In this document: one piece after another, positions 28,747 through 37,644 of the stretch
Position numbering within the stretch: position 1 is the stretch's first letter
Layout of the letters: every line of letters begins with the position of its first letter
Assembly (NCBI GenBank): GCA_049840935.1
Contig: JASGJA010000024.1
Coordinates: 135,764-199,763 of the forward strand
Length of the DNA stretch: 64,000 nucleotides
Source: Mesorhizobium_G sp049840935
GTDB lineage: Bacteria; Pseudomonadota; Alphaproteobacteria; Rhizobiales; Rhizobiaceae
Direction: 5' to 3'
Program-made: the position numbers and the translations under genes
Notes under the pieces: generated by a model
What the model was told of the DNA's origin: nothing
Databases searched by the model: none
The model's input: the letters and a program-made list of their open reading frames with translations, nothing else

Positions 28747-29883
28747 ATGAAATCACTGGGCAGCATTCGCCGAAGCTTCGCGCCGTGGGCCGATCCTTCT
28801 GCCAAACCATATATTGTCTTTGAGAACATAACGAAGCGATTTGGCGACTTCACCGCCGTCAACAACCTCTCGCTTTCCATTTTCGAGCGCGAGTTCTTTG
28901 CGCTGCTGGGCGCATCGGGTTGCGGCAAGTCTACGCTGCTGCGAATGCTGGCTGGCTTCGAGGAGCCGACATCGGGCCGCATCTTGCTGGACGGGCAGGA
29001 TTTGCGTGGCATTCCGCCGTACAAGCGGCCCGTGAACATGATGTTCCAGTCCTATGCGCTGTTCCCGCATATGACTGTCGAGCAGAATATTGCGTTTGGC
29101 CTCAAGCAGGACGGGATGCCAAAGGCCGAGATCGACGCGCGCGTTGCCGACATGCTCAAGCTGGTGAAGCTGACGCAGTTTGCCAAGCGCAAGCCGCACC
29201 AGCTTTCGGGCGGCCAGAGGCAGCGCGTGGCGCTGGCGCGGTCGGTGGCAAAACGGCCAAAGGTCTTGCTGCTGGATGAACCGCTGGGCGCGCTTGACAA
29301 GAAGCTGCGCGAGGAAACGCAGTTCGAGTTGATGGATCTCCAGCAGAGTCTTGGCCTGACATTCGTTGTCGTTACGCACGATCAGGAAGAGGCCATGACC
29401 ATGGCCGACCGCATCGCGATTCTCGACAAGGGTGAGGTAATGCAGGTGGCGACACCTGCGGAGATTTACGAAGCGCCTGTGTCTCAGTTCGTCGCGAACT
29501 TCGTCGGCAATGTGAATATGTTCGAGGGCAAGGTGAAGGCGCGCAATGGCGAGGCTGCAACGCTTGTCGGCGGCAGCGGCGCAGAGATCAATGTGGTGAA
29601 TGCCGGTGATGCGGCGGCGGGCAAGGATGTGGTGTTCGCGATCCGACCTGAGAAGATAAAAGTCTCGTCCAAAAAGCCAGCCAATGCCAATGCGATGCAG
29701 GGCGAAATCTGGGACATCGCCTATCTGGGGGATATGACGATTTTCCACGTCAAACTCGGTGACGGGCAGATTGTCAAAGCCGCGACGATGAACAGTTCGC
29801 GCATTGCAGAAGATCCGCTGAGCTGGAGCGATCAGGCGTGGATTTCATTTGAGCCGGACGCCGGCGTCGTGCTGACGAGGTGA
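28747..29883 (+). CDS. potG: Putrescine ABC transporter ATPase
   Basis: 378 aa. Walker A GASGCGKST, Q-loop FQSYALFPHM, signature LSGGQRQRVALARSV, Walker B LLLDEPLGALD and H-motif VTHDQEEA. The C-terminal TOBE domain (IRPEKIKVSSKKP) is typical of PotA/PotG importers. ATG 28747 used: the longer frame from 28711 begins inside the terminator hairpin. Works with PotF, PotH and PotI in putrescine uptake. Confidence 0.92.
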   Translation: MKSLGSIRRSFAPWADPSAKPYIVFENITKRFGDFTAVNNLSLSIFEREFFALLGASGCGKSTLLRMLAGFEEPTSGRILLDGQDLRGIPPYKRPVNMMFQSYALFPHMTVEQNIAFGLKQDGMPKAEIDARVADMLKLVKLTQFAKRKPHQLSGGQRQRVALARSVAKRPKVLLLDEPLGALDKKLREETQFELMDLQQSLGLTFVVVTHDQEEAMTMADRIAILDKGEVMQVATPAEIYEAPVSQFVANFVGNVNMFEGKVKARNGEAATLVGGSGAEINVVNAGDAAAGKDVVFAIRPEKIKVSSKKPANANAMQGEIWDIAYLGDMTIFHVKLGDGQIVKAATMNSSRIAEDPLSWSDQAWISFEPDAGVVLTR

Positions 29884-29921
29884 TGGCGATGAGCAGTTGC
29901 GAATATGTGGGTCGCGAAGCT

Positions 29922-30020
29922 ACCCCCACCCCATACCCCTCCCCTCAAGGGGGAGGGGGACAGAAGCGCCGAGTTTCCAATTCCCCCTCCCCCTTGAGGG
30001 GAGGGGTATGGGGTGGGGGT
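29922..30020. repeat. REP-like palindrome, class B, between potG and potH
   Basis: Almost the same sequence as 37527-37625: TACCCCCACCCCATACCCCT, CTCAAGGGGGAGGGGG, spacer, then the reverse complement. It ends only 4 bp before the potH ATG; its last GGGGTGGGGGT is the only purine-rich, SD-like stretch upstream of potH. Confidence 0.9.
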
Positions 30021-30024
30021 AATC

Positions 30025-30963
30025 ATGGCTGACAATGTTTCCGATACGGCAGGCCCCGCAGGCAATAATCTAATCGCAGCGATTACCAGCCGTCTGGTGA
30101 TCCTCGTTCCCTATGCCTGGTTGCTATTTTTCTTCCTGATCCCATTCTTCATCGTTTTCAAGATTTCGCTCTCCACGACGGCAATATCGATGCCGCCCTA
30201 CGAGCCGGTCATTAGCGGGTTCTCCGACCTTGCTTCAAAATGGCGTGAGTTCAGTTTCGACAACTACCTGTGGCTGACGCAAGACCCGCTTTATTATCGT
30301 GCCTATATCCGCAGCGTGGTGATCGCCGGTATTGCGACCTTTTTCACGCTGCTGATCGGCTATCCGATTGCCTATGGCATGGCGCGAGCGCCCGCCACGG
30401 TGCGGCCAACATTGTTGATGCTGGTGATCCTGCCGTTCTGGACGTCCTTCCTGATCCGCGTCTACGCGTGGATTGGCATTCTGAAGCCGGAGGGGTTGTT
30501 GAATCAGTTCCTCATGTGGCTGAACGTGATCGACTCTCCGCTGATAATCCTGAACACGGATTGGGCTATCTATATCGGCATCGTCTATTCCTATCTGCCG
30601 TTCATGGTGCTGCCACTCTATTCGGCGCTTGAAAAGATGGACTACACACTGATCGAAGCGGCGAACGATCTTGGATGCCCGCCGCTGAGCGCGTTCTGGA
30701 AAATCACCTTCCCGCTTTCGCTGCCCGGCGTGGTGGCCGGTTGCTTGCTGGTGTTCATTCCTGCCGTCGGCGAGTTCGTTATTCCCGACCTGCTGGGCGG
30801 GTCTGAAACGCTGATGATCGGCAAGACGCTGTGGAACGAATTCAACGCCAACCGAGACTGGCCGGTTTCATCTGCGGTGGCGGTTATATTGCTGCTGCTT
30901 CTGGTGGTGCCGATCATGTTCTTCCAGCAGGCACAGGCAAAAGCACAGGAGCAGGGGCGCTGA
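30025..30963 (+). CDS. potH: Putrescine ABC transporter permease PotH
   Basis: 312-aa inner-membrane permease with six or so helices; begins MADNVSDTAGPAGNNLIAAI. The binding-protein-dependent transport loop (EAANDLGCPPLSAFWKITFP) is near residue 210. Usual length for PotB/PotH. The ATG follows a REP palindrome directly. Stop is 2 bp before potI. Confidence 0.92.
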   Translation: MADNVSDTAGPAGNNLIAAITSRLVILVPYAWLLFFFLIPFFIVFKISLSTTAISMPPYEPVISGFSDLASKWREFSFDNYLWLTQDPLYYRAYIRSVVIAGIATFFTLLIGYPIAYGMARAPATVRPTLLMLVILPFWTSFLIRVYAWIGILKPEGLLNQFLMWLNVIDSPLIILNTDWAIYIGIVYSYLPFMVLPLYSALEKMDYTLIEAANDLGCPPLSAFWKITFPLSLPGVVAGCLLVFIPAVGEFVIPDLLGGSETLMIGKTLWNEFNANRDWPVSSAVAVILLLLLVVPIMFFQQAQAKAQEQGR

Positions 30964-30964
30964 C

Positions 30965-31783
30965 ATGAACACGACCTGGTCCCGTTTCAATATAGCTTCG
31001 ATCGTGCTGGGCTTTGCATTCCTGTACCTGCCGATCGTGCTGCTGATTATCTTCTCGTTCAACGCCTCCAAGCTGGTTACGGTTTGGGGCGGGTTTTCCA
31101 CGAAATGGTATGTGTCGCTGTTTCAGAATGCTGCCCTGATGGATGCCGCGTGGGTGACCATCCGGGTCGGGGTGATATCGGCGACCTTCGCGACGATACT
31201 CGGCACGATGGCTGCACTGGCACTGACGCGCTACACGCGGTTCCGGGGGCGCGTGCTGTTCTCCGGCATGGTGTTTGCTCCGCTGGTTATGCCGGAAGTC
31301 ATCACCGGCCTTTCGCTGCTGCTGCTGTTCGTGGCTATCGGTCTGGATCGCGGGTTCTTCACGGTAACGCTGGCGCATATCACTTTCACCATGTGCTTTG
31401 TCGCGGTGGTGGTTCAGTCGCGACTGGTGACATTCGACCGCTCGCTGGAAGAGGCCGCGATGGACCTCGGAGCAACGCCGGTACGGACGTTTTTCTCAGT
31501 GACGCTGCCGGTGATTTTGCCTGCAATCGTGTCTGGCTGGATGCTGGCCTTTACGCTGTCGCTGGACGATCTGGTTATTGCGAGCTTCACGTCGGGACCG
31601 GGCGCAACCACGCTGCCGATGAAGATTTACAGTCAGGTGCGACTTGGTGTGACGCCGGAGATCAACGCGGCATGTACCTTGCTGATAGCTATCGTAACGG
31701 TCGGTGTTATCGCGGCGTCGATTGTGAACAAACGGCGTGAGGTGCAGCGTAAGCTGGACGAGCAGGCTGCGCAGCGCGGCTGA
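30965..31783 (+). CDS. potI: Putrescine ABC transporter permease PotI
   Basis: 272-aa permease partner of PotH. Six membrane segments; EAA loop EEAAMDLGATPVRTFFSVTL around residue 162. FTSGPGATTLPMKIYSQVRL is typical of PotC/PotI. Last gene of the operon; its stop abuts that of the convergent AsmA-family gene. Confidence 0.92.
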   Translation: MNTTWSRFNIASIVLGFAFLYLPIVLLIIFSFNASKLVTVWGGFSTKWYVSLFQNAALMDAAWVTIRVGVISATFATILGTMAALALTRYTRFRGRVLFSGMVFAPLVMPEVITGLSLLLLFVAIGLDRGFFTVTLAHITFTMCFVAVVVQSRLVTFDRSLEEAAMDLGATPVRTFFSVTLPVILPAIVSGWMLAFTLSLDDLVIASFTSGPGATTLPMKIYSQVRLGVTPEINAACTLLIAIVTVGVIAASIVNKRREVQRKLDEQAAQRG

Positions 31784-33670
31784 TTATTGCAGTGTTTGCG
31801 GTGGGAGTGCGGCGGAAACGAAAGGCGCATCCCACGAGCCGCCCACAAAGAAGGACGCTTCGCGACCGTTGGGGTTGAAGATCGAAACCTTGTCGCGCGA
31901 GGCGATGGTGCCGGATAGCGCTACGCCGCGCCCGGCATAGGGCAGAATGCCGGACAGGAAGATGATGCGGGGGCCGGCGCGAACCTCAGCTTTCTGGATG
32001 CGCCCGACACCGTGAACGATAGTGGCGTCGAGGTCAGCGGCGTCGATTGCAAGCGTTCCGGTGGCAATGTCCGACAGGGGAAAGAAGCCGCCGCCCGCCG
32101 TTTTTGAAACGAGTGCGGCGAGGTCTATGCCACCAAGCTCGCCTTTGCCGAAATGAGCCGACAGATTGCCATCGGCGTAATTCAGCATCGTGTCGAGTGA
32201 CTGGCCTATACCCGATAGAGCGAAGGAAACATCGCCCTTGGCCTTGGGCGCAACTGCCGGGAAGCCGGTTGCTGCGCCGAATGCCTCGCCATCAATGCCT
32301 TTGGCATCCATTCGGATTTCGGTTTTCGGAGTGTCGCCCGTGTGATCGATCGTGAAGGCACCGGCAAGCTTTCCACCGAAACCGTCAGCCTGCGTGACGT
32401 CGAAAACTGCCCGACCTTTTTGCGCGCTCATGTGACCTTTGACATTCACAAGCTCGGAACCGTCCAGCGTGGTCTTTTTCGCCGAAAGTTCGAGGTCGAA
32501 ATCAGCCTTGTGAATCAGACCTTCCGAGAGGTCAGATCCAACGCGATCGTAAGACATAAGCGGGGTGAATATGGACACGAAGGATTGGATGTCGAGCGTA
32601 TCGAATGCAAGTTGGCCGCCGAGGACAGGGCGGTAGCCAGATTTGAGATGCAAAACGCCTTTGCCCACGCTGCCATCAACGGTCAAAGCCGCCTCCGGAA
32701 TATTCACCTTGTCTCGTTCGCCGGTGACTTTGCTTTGCAACTGGATGGAGCCGATGGCCGAGCCGGTGGAAATGCCAGCATCGGTCCACGAAATCGCACG
32801 GCGCACAGAGGGAATTGCGAGGCTGAACGACCCGTTCAGCCGCCCTGAGCCTGCTCCACGAAACTCGCCTTCGTATGAAGCGGTGAGCGGCTCCGAAGCC
32901 AGCTTGGTGCTAATGGTCGTTGCGCCGCCAGCAAGCAAGGCAAGAGGGGAGGCCGATGACAGGTCCACCGCGACGTCTTCGCCGCGCCATGTGCCACGCA
33001 GGGAAACACTGCCGCTGGCATTGAGCGCGGGCCACGCCACCTTGCCGGAAAGCCGGGTGATTATATCCTGTTGCTGACCATCGACCATGCGCACGACGCG
33101 GCCATTGGAAAACTCGACCGTGCCGAATGGCGTGGCGGGGAAGCGCGAGAAATCAGGCTTGTCGGGGTTCTCTGCTATGAGGTCGCGAACCGTGTCGACA
33201 GCCTGCGAAATACGCCCGCTGGAGGTGAAAAACTCCGGTCCGGGCTCGCCGAGATTTGAGCCGAGACGGATGACCGGATTGATGAGCTTCACTTCGGAAA
33301 AGGAAACATTGCCGTTGATCGCATCGAGGGCGGAAAGGTCGATTTCCACGCGCTCAGCCTCGATGACGGCGGGGTTGTCCCAATCGCCCCATTGATAGAG
33401 CGTTACACCGGCCAGCACGGCCTTGAAGGTGGGGAACACCTCGATCTGCGGCGTGCTGGCGATGGCTACGCGAAAGCCGCTCCAAGCACTAAGTTCGATG
33501 GCTATGCGATTGCGCACAAGCTGGGTAGAAGCCACCCACGGCAAGGCAGCAAGCGACAGCGCGCCCAGCGACAGCAGGGCGACCAGTGCGAACAGGCCGC
33601 GCCGGATCAGGACCGTTGTGGTCACCCCCGACCGCTTCCAATCATTCGCCGCTATCGGACGATCAGTCAT
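31784..33670 (-). CDS. AsmA family protein
   Basis: 628-aa envelope protein. One N-terminal membrane anchor (GLFALVALLSLGALSLAALPWVA, about residues 26-48) followed by a long periplasmic repeated beta-groove region typical of AsmA-like proteins, which are proposed to carry phospholipids between membranes or affect outer-membrane assembly. The AsmA-like C-terminal domain is visible in the MLNYADGNLSAHFGKGELGG region. Convergent with potI, no gap. Specific function unknown. Confidence 0.82.
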   Translation of the reverse strand: MTDRPIAANDWKRSGVTTTVLIRRGLFALVALLSLGALSLAALPWVASTQLVRNRIAIELSAWSGFRVAIASTPQIEVFPTFKAVLAGVTLYQWGDWDNPAVIEAERVEIDLSALDAINGNVSFSEVKLINPVIRLGSNLGEPGPEFFTSSGRISQAVDTVRDLIAENPDKPDFSRFPATPFGTVEFSNGRVVRMVDGQQQDIITRLSGKVAWPALNASGSVSLRGTWRGEDVAVDLSSASPLALLAGGATTISTKLASEPLTASYEGEFRGAGSGRLNGSFSLAIPSVRRAISWTDAGISTGSAIGSIQLQSKVTGERDKVNIPEAALTVDGSVGKGVLHLKSGYRPVLGGQLAFDTLDIQSFVSIFTPLMSYDRVGSDLSEGLIHKADFDLELSAKKTTLDGSELVNVKGHMSAQKGRAVFDVTQADGFGGKLAGAFTIDHTGDTPKTEIRMDAKGIDGEAFGAATGFPAVAPKAKGDVSFALSGIGQSLDTMLNYADGNLSAHFGKGELGGIDLAALVSKTAGGGFFPLSDIATGTLAIDAADLDATIVHGVGRIQKAEVRAGPRIIFLSGILPYAGRGVALSGTIASRDKVSIFNPNGREASFFVGGSWDAPFVSAALPPQTLQ

Positions 33671-33732
33671 TCGTAACCGTCATCGCCCACCTCTTCGGCG
33701 CATCCATACATATTCCACGTAAGGAGCGCTGT

Positions 33733-33858
33733 ATGTGCTGGCAAGGGCAAATCGATGGCAGAGTTGTGAATGGTGTGGGCTCGAATGAGGCAACAGCTCA
33801 CGCGATTTCCGATGGTTGGATCGGACGTGGGGTCAGCGACCGTATCAAATCCTCCTAA
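33733..33858 (+). CDS. Putative 41-aa protein
   Basis: ATG at 33733 is preceded by AAGGAG at ideal distance. The product begins MCWQGQIDGRVVNGVGSNEA and ends WIGRGVSDRIKSS. It is soluble, with a Gly-rich middle. It overlaps the end of the convergent monooxygenase gene by 4 bp. The good ribosome site argues for a real gene, the short length against it. No family recognised. Confidence 0.4.
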   Translation: MCWQGQIDGRVVNGVGSNEATAHAISDGWIGRGVSDRIKSS

Positions 33859-34811
33859 ATCGCCAACAACGCCTGCCTTGCGTCGCCATATTCTCGCGCG
33901 AGTCTATCGACTAATTCCGCCACGGGTACGACTTTGTCCACCACACCAATGCCTTGGCCACAGCCCCAGATTTCCTTCCAGGCTTTCGCTTCATTGCTAC
34001 CGAAATTCATCTTGGTCGGATCGGATTGCGGGAGATTGTCCGGGTCCATGCCCTGCGCGCGAATTGAGCCTTTCAGGTAGTTTCCATGCACGCCGGTGAA
34101 TAGGTTCGAATATACAATGTCTGCGGCTTTCGAAGCCACGATCATCTGCTTGTATTCCTCCGGTGCGCGAGCCTCCTTCGTGGCAATAAATGGCGAGCCG
34201 ATGTAAGCGAGGTCCGCGCCCATCGCCTGCGCTGCCAGCACTGCTCGGCCCGTCGCAATAGCGCCCGACAATAATAGCGGTCCGTTGAACCACTGCCGGA
34301 TCTCCTGCACCAGTGCGAAGGGCGAGAGCGTGCCTGCGTGACCGCCCGCACCCGCTGCAACGGCGATCAGCCCATCCGCGCCTTTCTCGATTGCCTTGCG
34401 CGCGTGCCGGTCGTGGATGATGTCATGCAACACGATTCCACCATAGGAATGCACCGCCTGATTGACCTCTTCCACCGCGCCAAGAGAGGAAATTACAACC
34501 GGTACCTTGTACTTCACGCACATCATGAGATCGTGCTGGAGACGTGTGTTCGACTTATGAACGATCTGGTTTACGGCAAAGGGAGCCGCGGGCCGCTGCG
34601 GGTTTTTCGCATCATAGGCTGCAAGTTCCTCGGTGATTTCAGCGAGCCATTCGTCCAGCTGCGCTTCGGGGCGGGCATTCAACGCGGGGAACGAACCGAC
34701 CACACCGGCCTTGCACTGCGCCAGCACCGAAAGCGGATGCGCAATGATGAACATCGGCGCGGCAACGACTGGAATACGCAGATTATCTTTCAGAATGGCC
34801 GGAAGTGCCAT
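33855..34811 (-). CDS. Nitronate monooxygenase/2-nitropropane dioxygenase-like flavoprotein
   Basis: 318-aa FMN-dependent TIM-barrel enzyme. The N-terminal PVVAAPMFIIAHPLSVLAQC, the His-containing GADGLIAVAAGAGGHAG, and GPLLLSGAIATGRAVLAAQA (FMN phosphate site) match the NMO class. Would oxidise alkyl nitronates; substrate range not visible. Start at ATG 34811 because GGAGA is well placed before it; an in-frame ATG at 34823 has none. A 20-bp palindrome lies just upstream. Confidence 0.85.
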   Translation of the reverse strand: MALPAILKDNLRIPVVAAPMFIIAHPLSVLAQCKAGVVGSFPALNARPEAQLDEWLAEITEELAAYDAKNPQRPAAPFAVNQIVHKSNTRLQHDLMMCVKYKVPVVISSLGAVEEVNQAVHSYGGIVLHDIIHDRHARKAIEKGADGLIAVAAGAGGHAGTLSPFALVQEIRQWFNGPLLLSGAIATGRAVLAAQAMGADLAYIGSPFIATKEARAPEEYKQMIVASKAADIVYSNLFTGVHGNYLKGSIRAQGMDPDNLPQSDPTKMNFGSNEAKAWKEIWGCGQGIGVVDKVVPVAELVDRLAREYGDARQALLAI

Positions 34812-34826
34812 TGAAGTCTCCATATT

Positions 34827-34846
34827 TGACGTTTTCGTAAACGTCA
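34827..34846. promoter_or_regulatory. Perfect 20-bp inverted repeat upstream of the monooxygenase gene
   Basis: TGACGTTT-TCGT-AAACGTCA: 8-bp arms and a 4-bp centre, positioned 16-35 bp before the chosen start. Suits a dimeric repressor operator. No regulator gene is adjacent. Confidence 0.55.
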
Positions 34847-34892
34847 GATTGTAACGGGAAACTTCAATGAAGCAAGCAGAACCGGTGTTGTG

Positions 34893-35186
34893 CTACCTTT
34901 CCCTGCCGCATTTGTCCGGGACCTCGAATCTGTCGAGCAGACGGCCGCGCACAAATACAAGAACCTCTTCACTTCTTCGGCTTTGAACGGGATGCTCGGC
35001 GCTTGGAGGTTCCAGCGTGATATTTGGGAGCGTTTTATCGTGATTTTTCCAACTCCACGGCTGCAACACGGCTCGCGCGAGCGCAACTGCAAATGTTGGC
35101 GGCACAATGAGCCACAGGGCTTTGATTGCGTCAGGCGATGAACGATAGGTCGCGAAAAAATCCTGCCAGAAACTGTAGTTTTCCAT
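34893..35186 (-). CDS. Small predicted membrane protein, copy B of the duplicated cassette
   Basis: 97 aa, ATG 35186, Shine-Dalgarno GGGGAG as in copy A. N-terminal 36 residues match copy A almost exactly (SFWQDFFATYRSSPDAIKAL then LWLIVPPTFAVALARAV). The middle (LQPWSWKNHDKTLPNI) differs in sequence and length; the C-terminal EEVLVFVRGRLLDRFEVP is conserved again. One hydrophobic helix. DNA differences in the shared N-terminus are mostly synonymous, suggesting the protein has been under selection since duplication. Function unknown. Confidence 0.7.
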   Translation of the reverse strand: MENYSFWQDFFATYRSSPDAIKALWLIVPPTFAVALARAVLQPWSWKNHDKTLPNITLEPPSAEHPVQSRRSEEVLVFVRGRLLDRFEVPDKCGRER

Positions 35187-35457
35187 CACCGCTCCCCGTG
35201 AAGTAAGCGGTCACCGAGGAGCGATATTTGCCCCATTGCCCCTCTGGTGACCGGGGAGTTAGCAAACCGCAAGAAGACGGCTGCCACGGCCTTTAGCCGA
35301 AGCCTGGACATAGCCGTGGCCTCCCCGGCGAAACCGGAGGCTGCCCATTATGGTGGCACAAACCACTTCTTGCGAGGTTGCTACACCCCAGAAATTGACA
35401 ACGCCAATTCCTGCCGATGGCATATTCCGTAACTTGCTAAAATGGAAGAGGCGTTTT
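35187..35457 (-). promoter_or_regulatory. Candidate structured leader RNA, copy B (pseudoknotted)
   Basis: Same order of elements as copy A. AACGCC (35455-35450) with GGCGTT (35405-35400); hairpin GGGGT/ACCTC with loop GTAGCA (35389-35374); single strand CAAGAAG (35372-35366); a hairpin of wholly different sequence (TGCC...GGCA, 35358-35342); stem CCGGGGAG/CTCCCCGG (35328-35321 with 35258-35251); inner stem GCCACGGC/GCCGTGGC with UUCG cap; hairpin CCG/CGG with loop CTTCTTG (35276-35270) complementary to CAAGAAG. The pseudoknot partner has therefore changed in step with its loop. The last 70 nt before the ATG are identical to copy A. Confidence 0.7.
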
Positions 35458-35458
35458 T

Positions 35459-35657
35459 GCTGCCCCTCATCCCGCTGCCGCAGTGTGGCAAGCTGCGCAG
35501 TGTATTGAGACACCCCACCCGGCCCTTCGGGCCACCCTCCCCATCGAGGGGAGGGAGGGTGCAATATCCTTAAGCGGTTCAGCTGATAAAGCGTCGCAGA
35601 TACAAGTTCCCTCCCTCCCCTCGATGGGGAGGGTGGCCCGAAGGGCCGGGTGGGGTG
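35459..35657. repeat. REP fragment followed by a class C inverted repeat
   Basis: 35459-35481 is a single class A half element (CTGCCCCTCATCCCGCTGCC) identical to that beside copy A of the cassette. 35511-35657 is another type: ACCCCACCCGGCCCTTCGGG, then CCCTCCCCATCGAGGGGAGG, a 40-bp spacer, and the reverse complement. The only full class C copy in the window. Confidence 0.85.
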
Positions 35658-35675
35658 AACGAAAGATATTTGCTA

Positions 35676-37496
35676 TCAACCCGCAAAAATACTTGCGCCT
35701 TCATCGGCGCGGCCAGCCATCTGGCGCATGCCGAGGAACAATTCACGCCCCATGCCGAAATCATTCGCGGAAAGGTCGACAACGGGTCGCGGGCGCGCGC
35801 GCAACTCGTCCATCGAAATCAACACGTCGAGCACGCCAACCTCTGCGTCAAGTCGCACAATGTCGCCCGTGCGGACCTTGCTGATGGGGCCGCCGTCCAG
35901 CGCTTCCGGCGTGACATGGATCGCGGCGGGAACCTTGCCGGATGCGCCCGACATACGGCCATCCGTAACCAGCGCGACCGAGTAACCACGATCCTGCAGA
36001 ATACCGAGCACTGTGGTGAGCTTGTGCAGCTCCGGCATGCCATTCGCCTTGGGGCCCTGAAAGCGGATGACGGCGACGAAATCGCGGTCGAGTTCGCCAG
36101 CCTTGAAGGCATCGTTCAGTGCCTGCTGGCTATCCAGCACAAGGGCGGGGGCCTCGATATAACGGCGCTCCGGCTTGACGGCGGAGGTCTTGATGATGGC
36201 GTGGCCGAGATTGCCGGTCAGCACTTTCAAACCGCCCGTGGTTTGGAAGGGCTGCTTCGCGGTGGAAAGAACCTTCGGGTCGCCGCTGATTTCCGGGGCG
36301 GGAACGCGCGTGACGCTGCCATCCGGCGCGAGCCGCGCTTCGACCGTGTAGGGGCGCAGACCTTCGCCCCAGACGGTTTGCACATCCTCGTGCAAATGTC
36401 CCGAATCCAGCAATTCGCGGATGAGGAACCCCATGCCGCCAGCAGCGTTGAAATGGTTCACATCGGAAAGGCCGTTTGGATAGACGCGCGCGAGCAGCGG
36501 TACGGCTTCGGACAGGTCGGAAATATCCTGCCAGGTGAGGCGGATGCCAGCCGCAGCCGCGATGGCGATTAGGTGCAATGTGTGGTTGGTCGAGCCGCCG
36601 GTCGCGTGCAGGCCAACGACGCCATTGACGATGGAACGCTCGTCGATCATGCGGCCAACGGGCGTGTAGGCGTTGCCGAGATGCGTGATGGCGAGCGCGC
36701 GCTTCGTTGCCTCACGGGTCAGCGCATCGCGCAGCGGCGTGTTCGGGTTGATGAAGGACGCACCCGGTGTGTGCAGGCCCATGATCTCCATCAGCATCTG
36801 GTTGGAATTTGCCGTTCCGTAAAAGGTGCAGGTGCCGGGGCCGTGATAGCTTTTCGACTCGGCTTCGAGCAGTTCGGCGCGGCCTACTTTGCCTTCGGCA
36901 TATAGCTGGCGAACCTTGGCCTTTTCATCATTCGGCAAGCCGGAGGTCATGGGTCCCGCGGGGATGAAGACGGCAGGCAAATGGCCGAAAGTGAGCGCGG
37001 CAATCGCCAAACCTGGCACGATCTTGTCACAGACGCCGAGATAGACGGCGGCGTCGAACATGTTATGCGACAGGCCGATGGCGGTGGCCATGGCAATGAC
37101 ATCGCGGGAGAACAGCGAAAGCTCCATGCCGGGCTGGCCCTGAGTGACGCCATCGCACATTGCCGGAACACCGCCCGCTACCTGCGCGATGCCACCAGCC
37201 TCCCGCGCTGCTTCCTTGATGAGCGCGGGGAACGTCTCAAACGGCTGATGCGCCGAAAGCATGTCGTTATACGAGGTGATGATGCCGAGGTTGGGCACCT
37301 TGTCGCCAGCGAGTTCGATCTTTTCGGAGGGGGAGCAGACGGCGAAACCGTGCGCGAGATTTCCGCAGGAAAGCACCGCGCGGTTTGCCGTGCGACCCGC
37401 AGCGGCGTTGACCCGATCCAGATAGATTTCACGGGAGGGCTTCGAGCGCTCGCGGATTCTTCTGGTGATAGATTCGATCTCTTTCCTGACAGTCAT
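35676..37496 (-). CDS. edd: 6-phosphogluconate dehydratase
   Basis: 606-aa Fe-S dehydratase of the IlvD/Edd family: 6-phosphogluconate to KDPG, Entner-Doudoroff pathway. CDG-type motif MCDGVTQGQPGMELSLFSRD with the cluster Cys, GTCTFYGTANSNQMLMEIMG, and GLHATGGSTNHTLHLIAIAA are present. ATG 37496; the longer frame runs through a REP element. Third gene of zwf-pgl-edd; a class B REP lies between pgl and edd. Confidence 0.94.
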   Translation of the reverse strand: MTVRKEIESITRRIRERSKPSREIYLDRVNAAAGRTANRAVLSCGNLAHGFAVCSPSEKIELAGDKVPNLGIITSYNDMLSAHQPFETFPALIKEAAREAGGIAQVAGGVPAMCDGVTQGQPGMELSLFSRDVIAMATAIGLSHNMFDAAVYLGVCDKIVPGLAIAALTFGHLPAVFIPAGPMTSGLPNDEKAKVRQLYAEGKVGRAELLEAESKSYHGPGTCTFYGTANSNQMLMEIMGLHTPGASFINPNTPLRDALTREATKRALAITHLGNAYTPVGRMIDERSIVNGVVGLHATGGSTNHTLHLIAIAAAAGIRLTWQDISDLSEAVPLLARVYPNGLSDVNHFNAAGGMGFLIRELLDSGHLHEDVQTVWGEGLRPYTVEARLAPDGSVTRVPAPEISGDPKVLSTAKQPFQTTGGLKVLTGNLGHAIIKTSAVKPERRYIEAPALVLDSQQALNDAFKAGELDRDFVAVIRFQGPKANGMPELHKLTTVLGILQDRGYSVALVTDGRMSGASGKVPAAIHVTPEALDGGPISKVRTGDIVRLDAEVGVLDVLISMDELRARPRPVVDLSANDFGMGRELFLGMRQMAGRADEGASIFAG

Positions 37497-37526
37497 GGCG
37501 TTTGCCTTTTGGGTATCCGTAACATG

Positions 37527-37625
37527 ACCCCCACCCCATACCCCTCCCCTCAAGGGGGAGGGGGACGGAAGTGCTGAGTTCTCGATTTCCCCTCCCCCTT
37601 GAGGGGAGGGGTATGGGGTGGGGGT
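37527..37625. repeat. REP-like palindrome, class B, between pgl and edd
   Basis: ACCCCCACCCCATACCCCTC then CTCAAGGGGGAGGGGG, spacer, reverse complement. Nearly identical to 29922-30020. Located inside the zwf-pgl-edd transcript, 30 bp upstream of the edd ATG. Confidence 0.9.
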
Positions 37626-37644
37626 CCAAAAGCAACGCACACAG

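Noticed and set aside
35655..36572. 305-aa frame opposite edd
   Set aside because: Antisense shadow of a GC-rich conserved gene.
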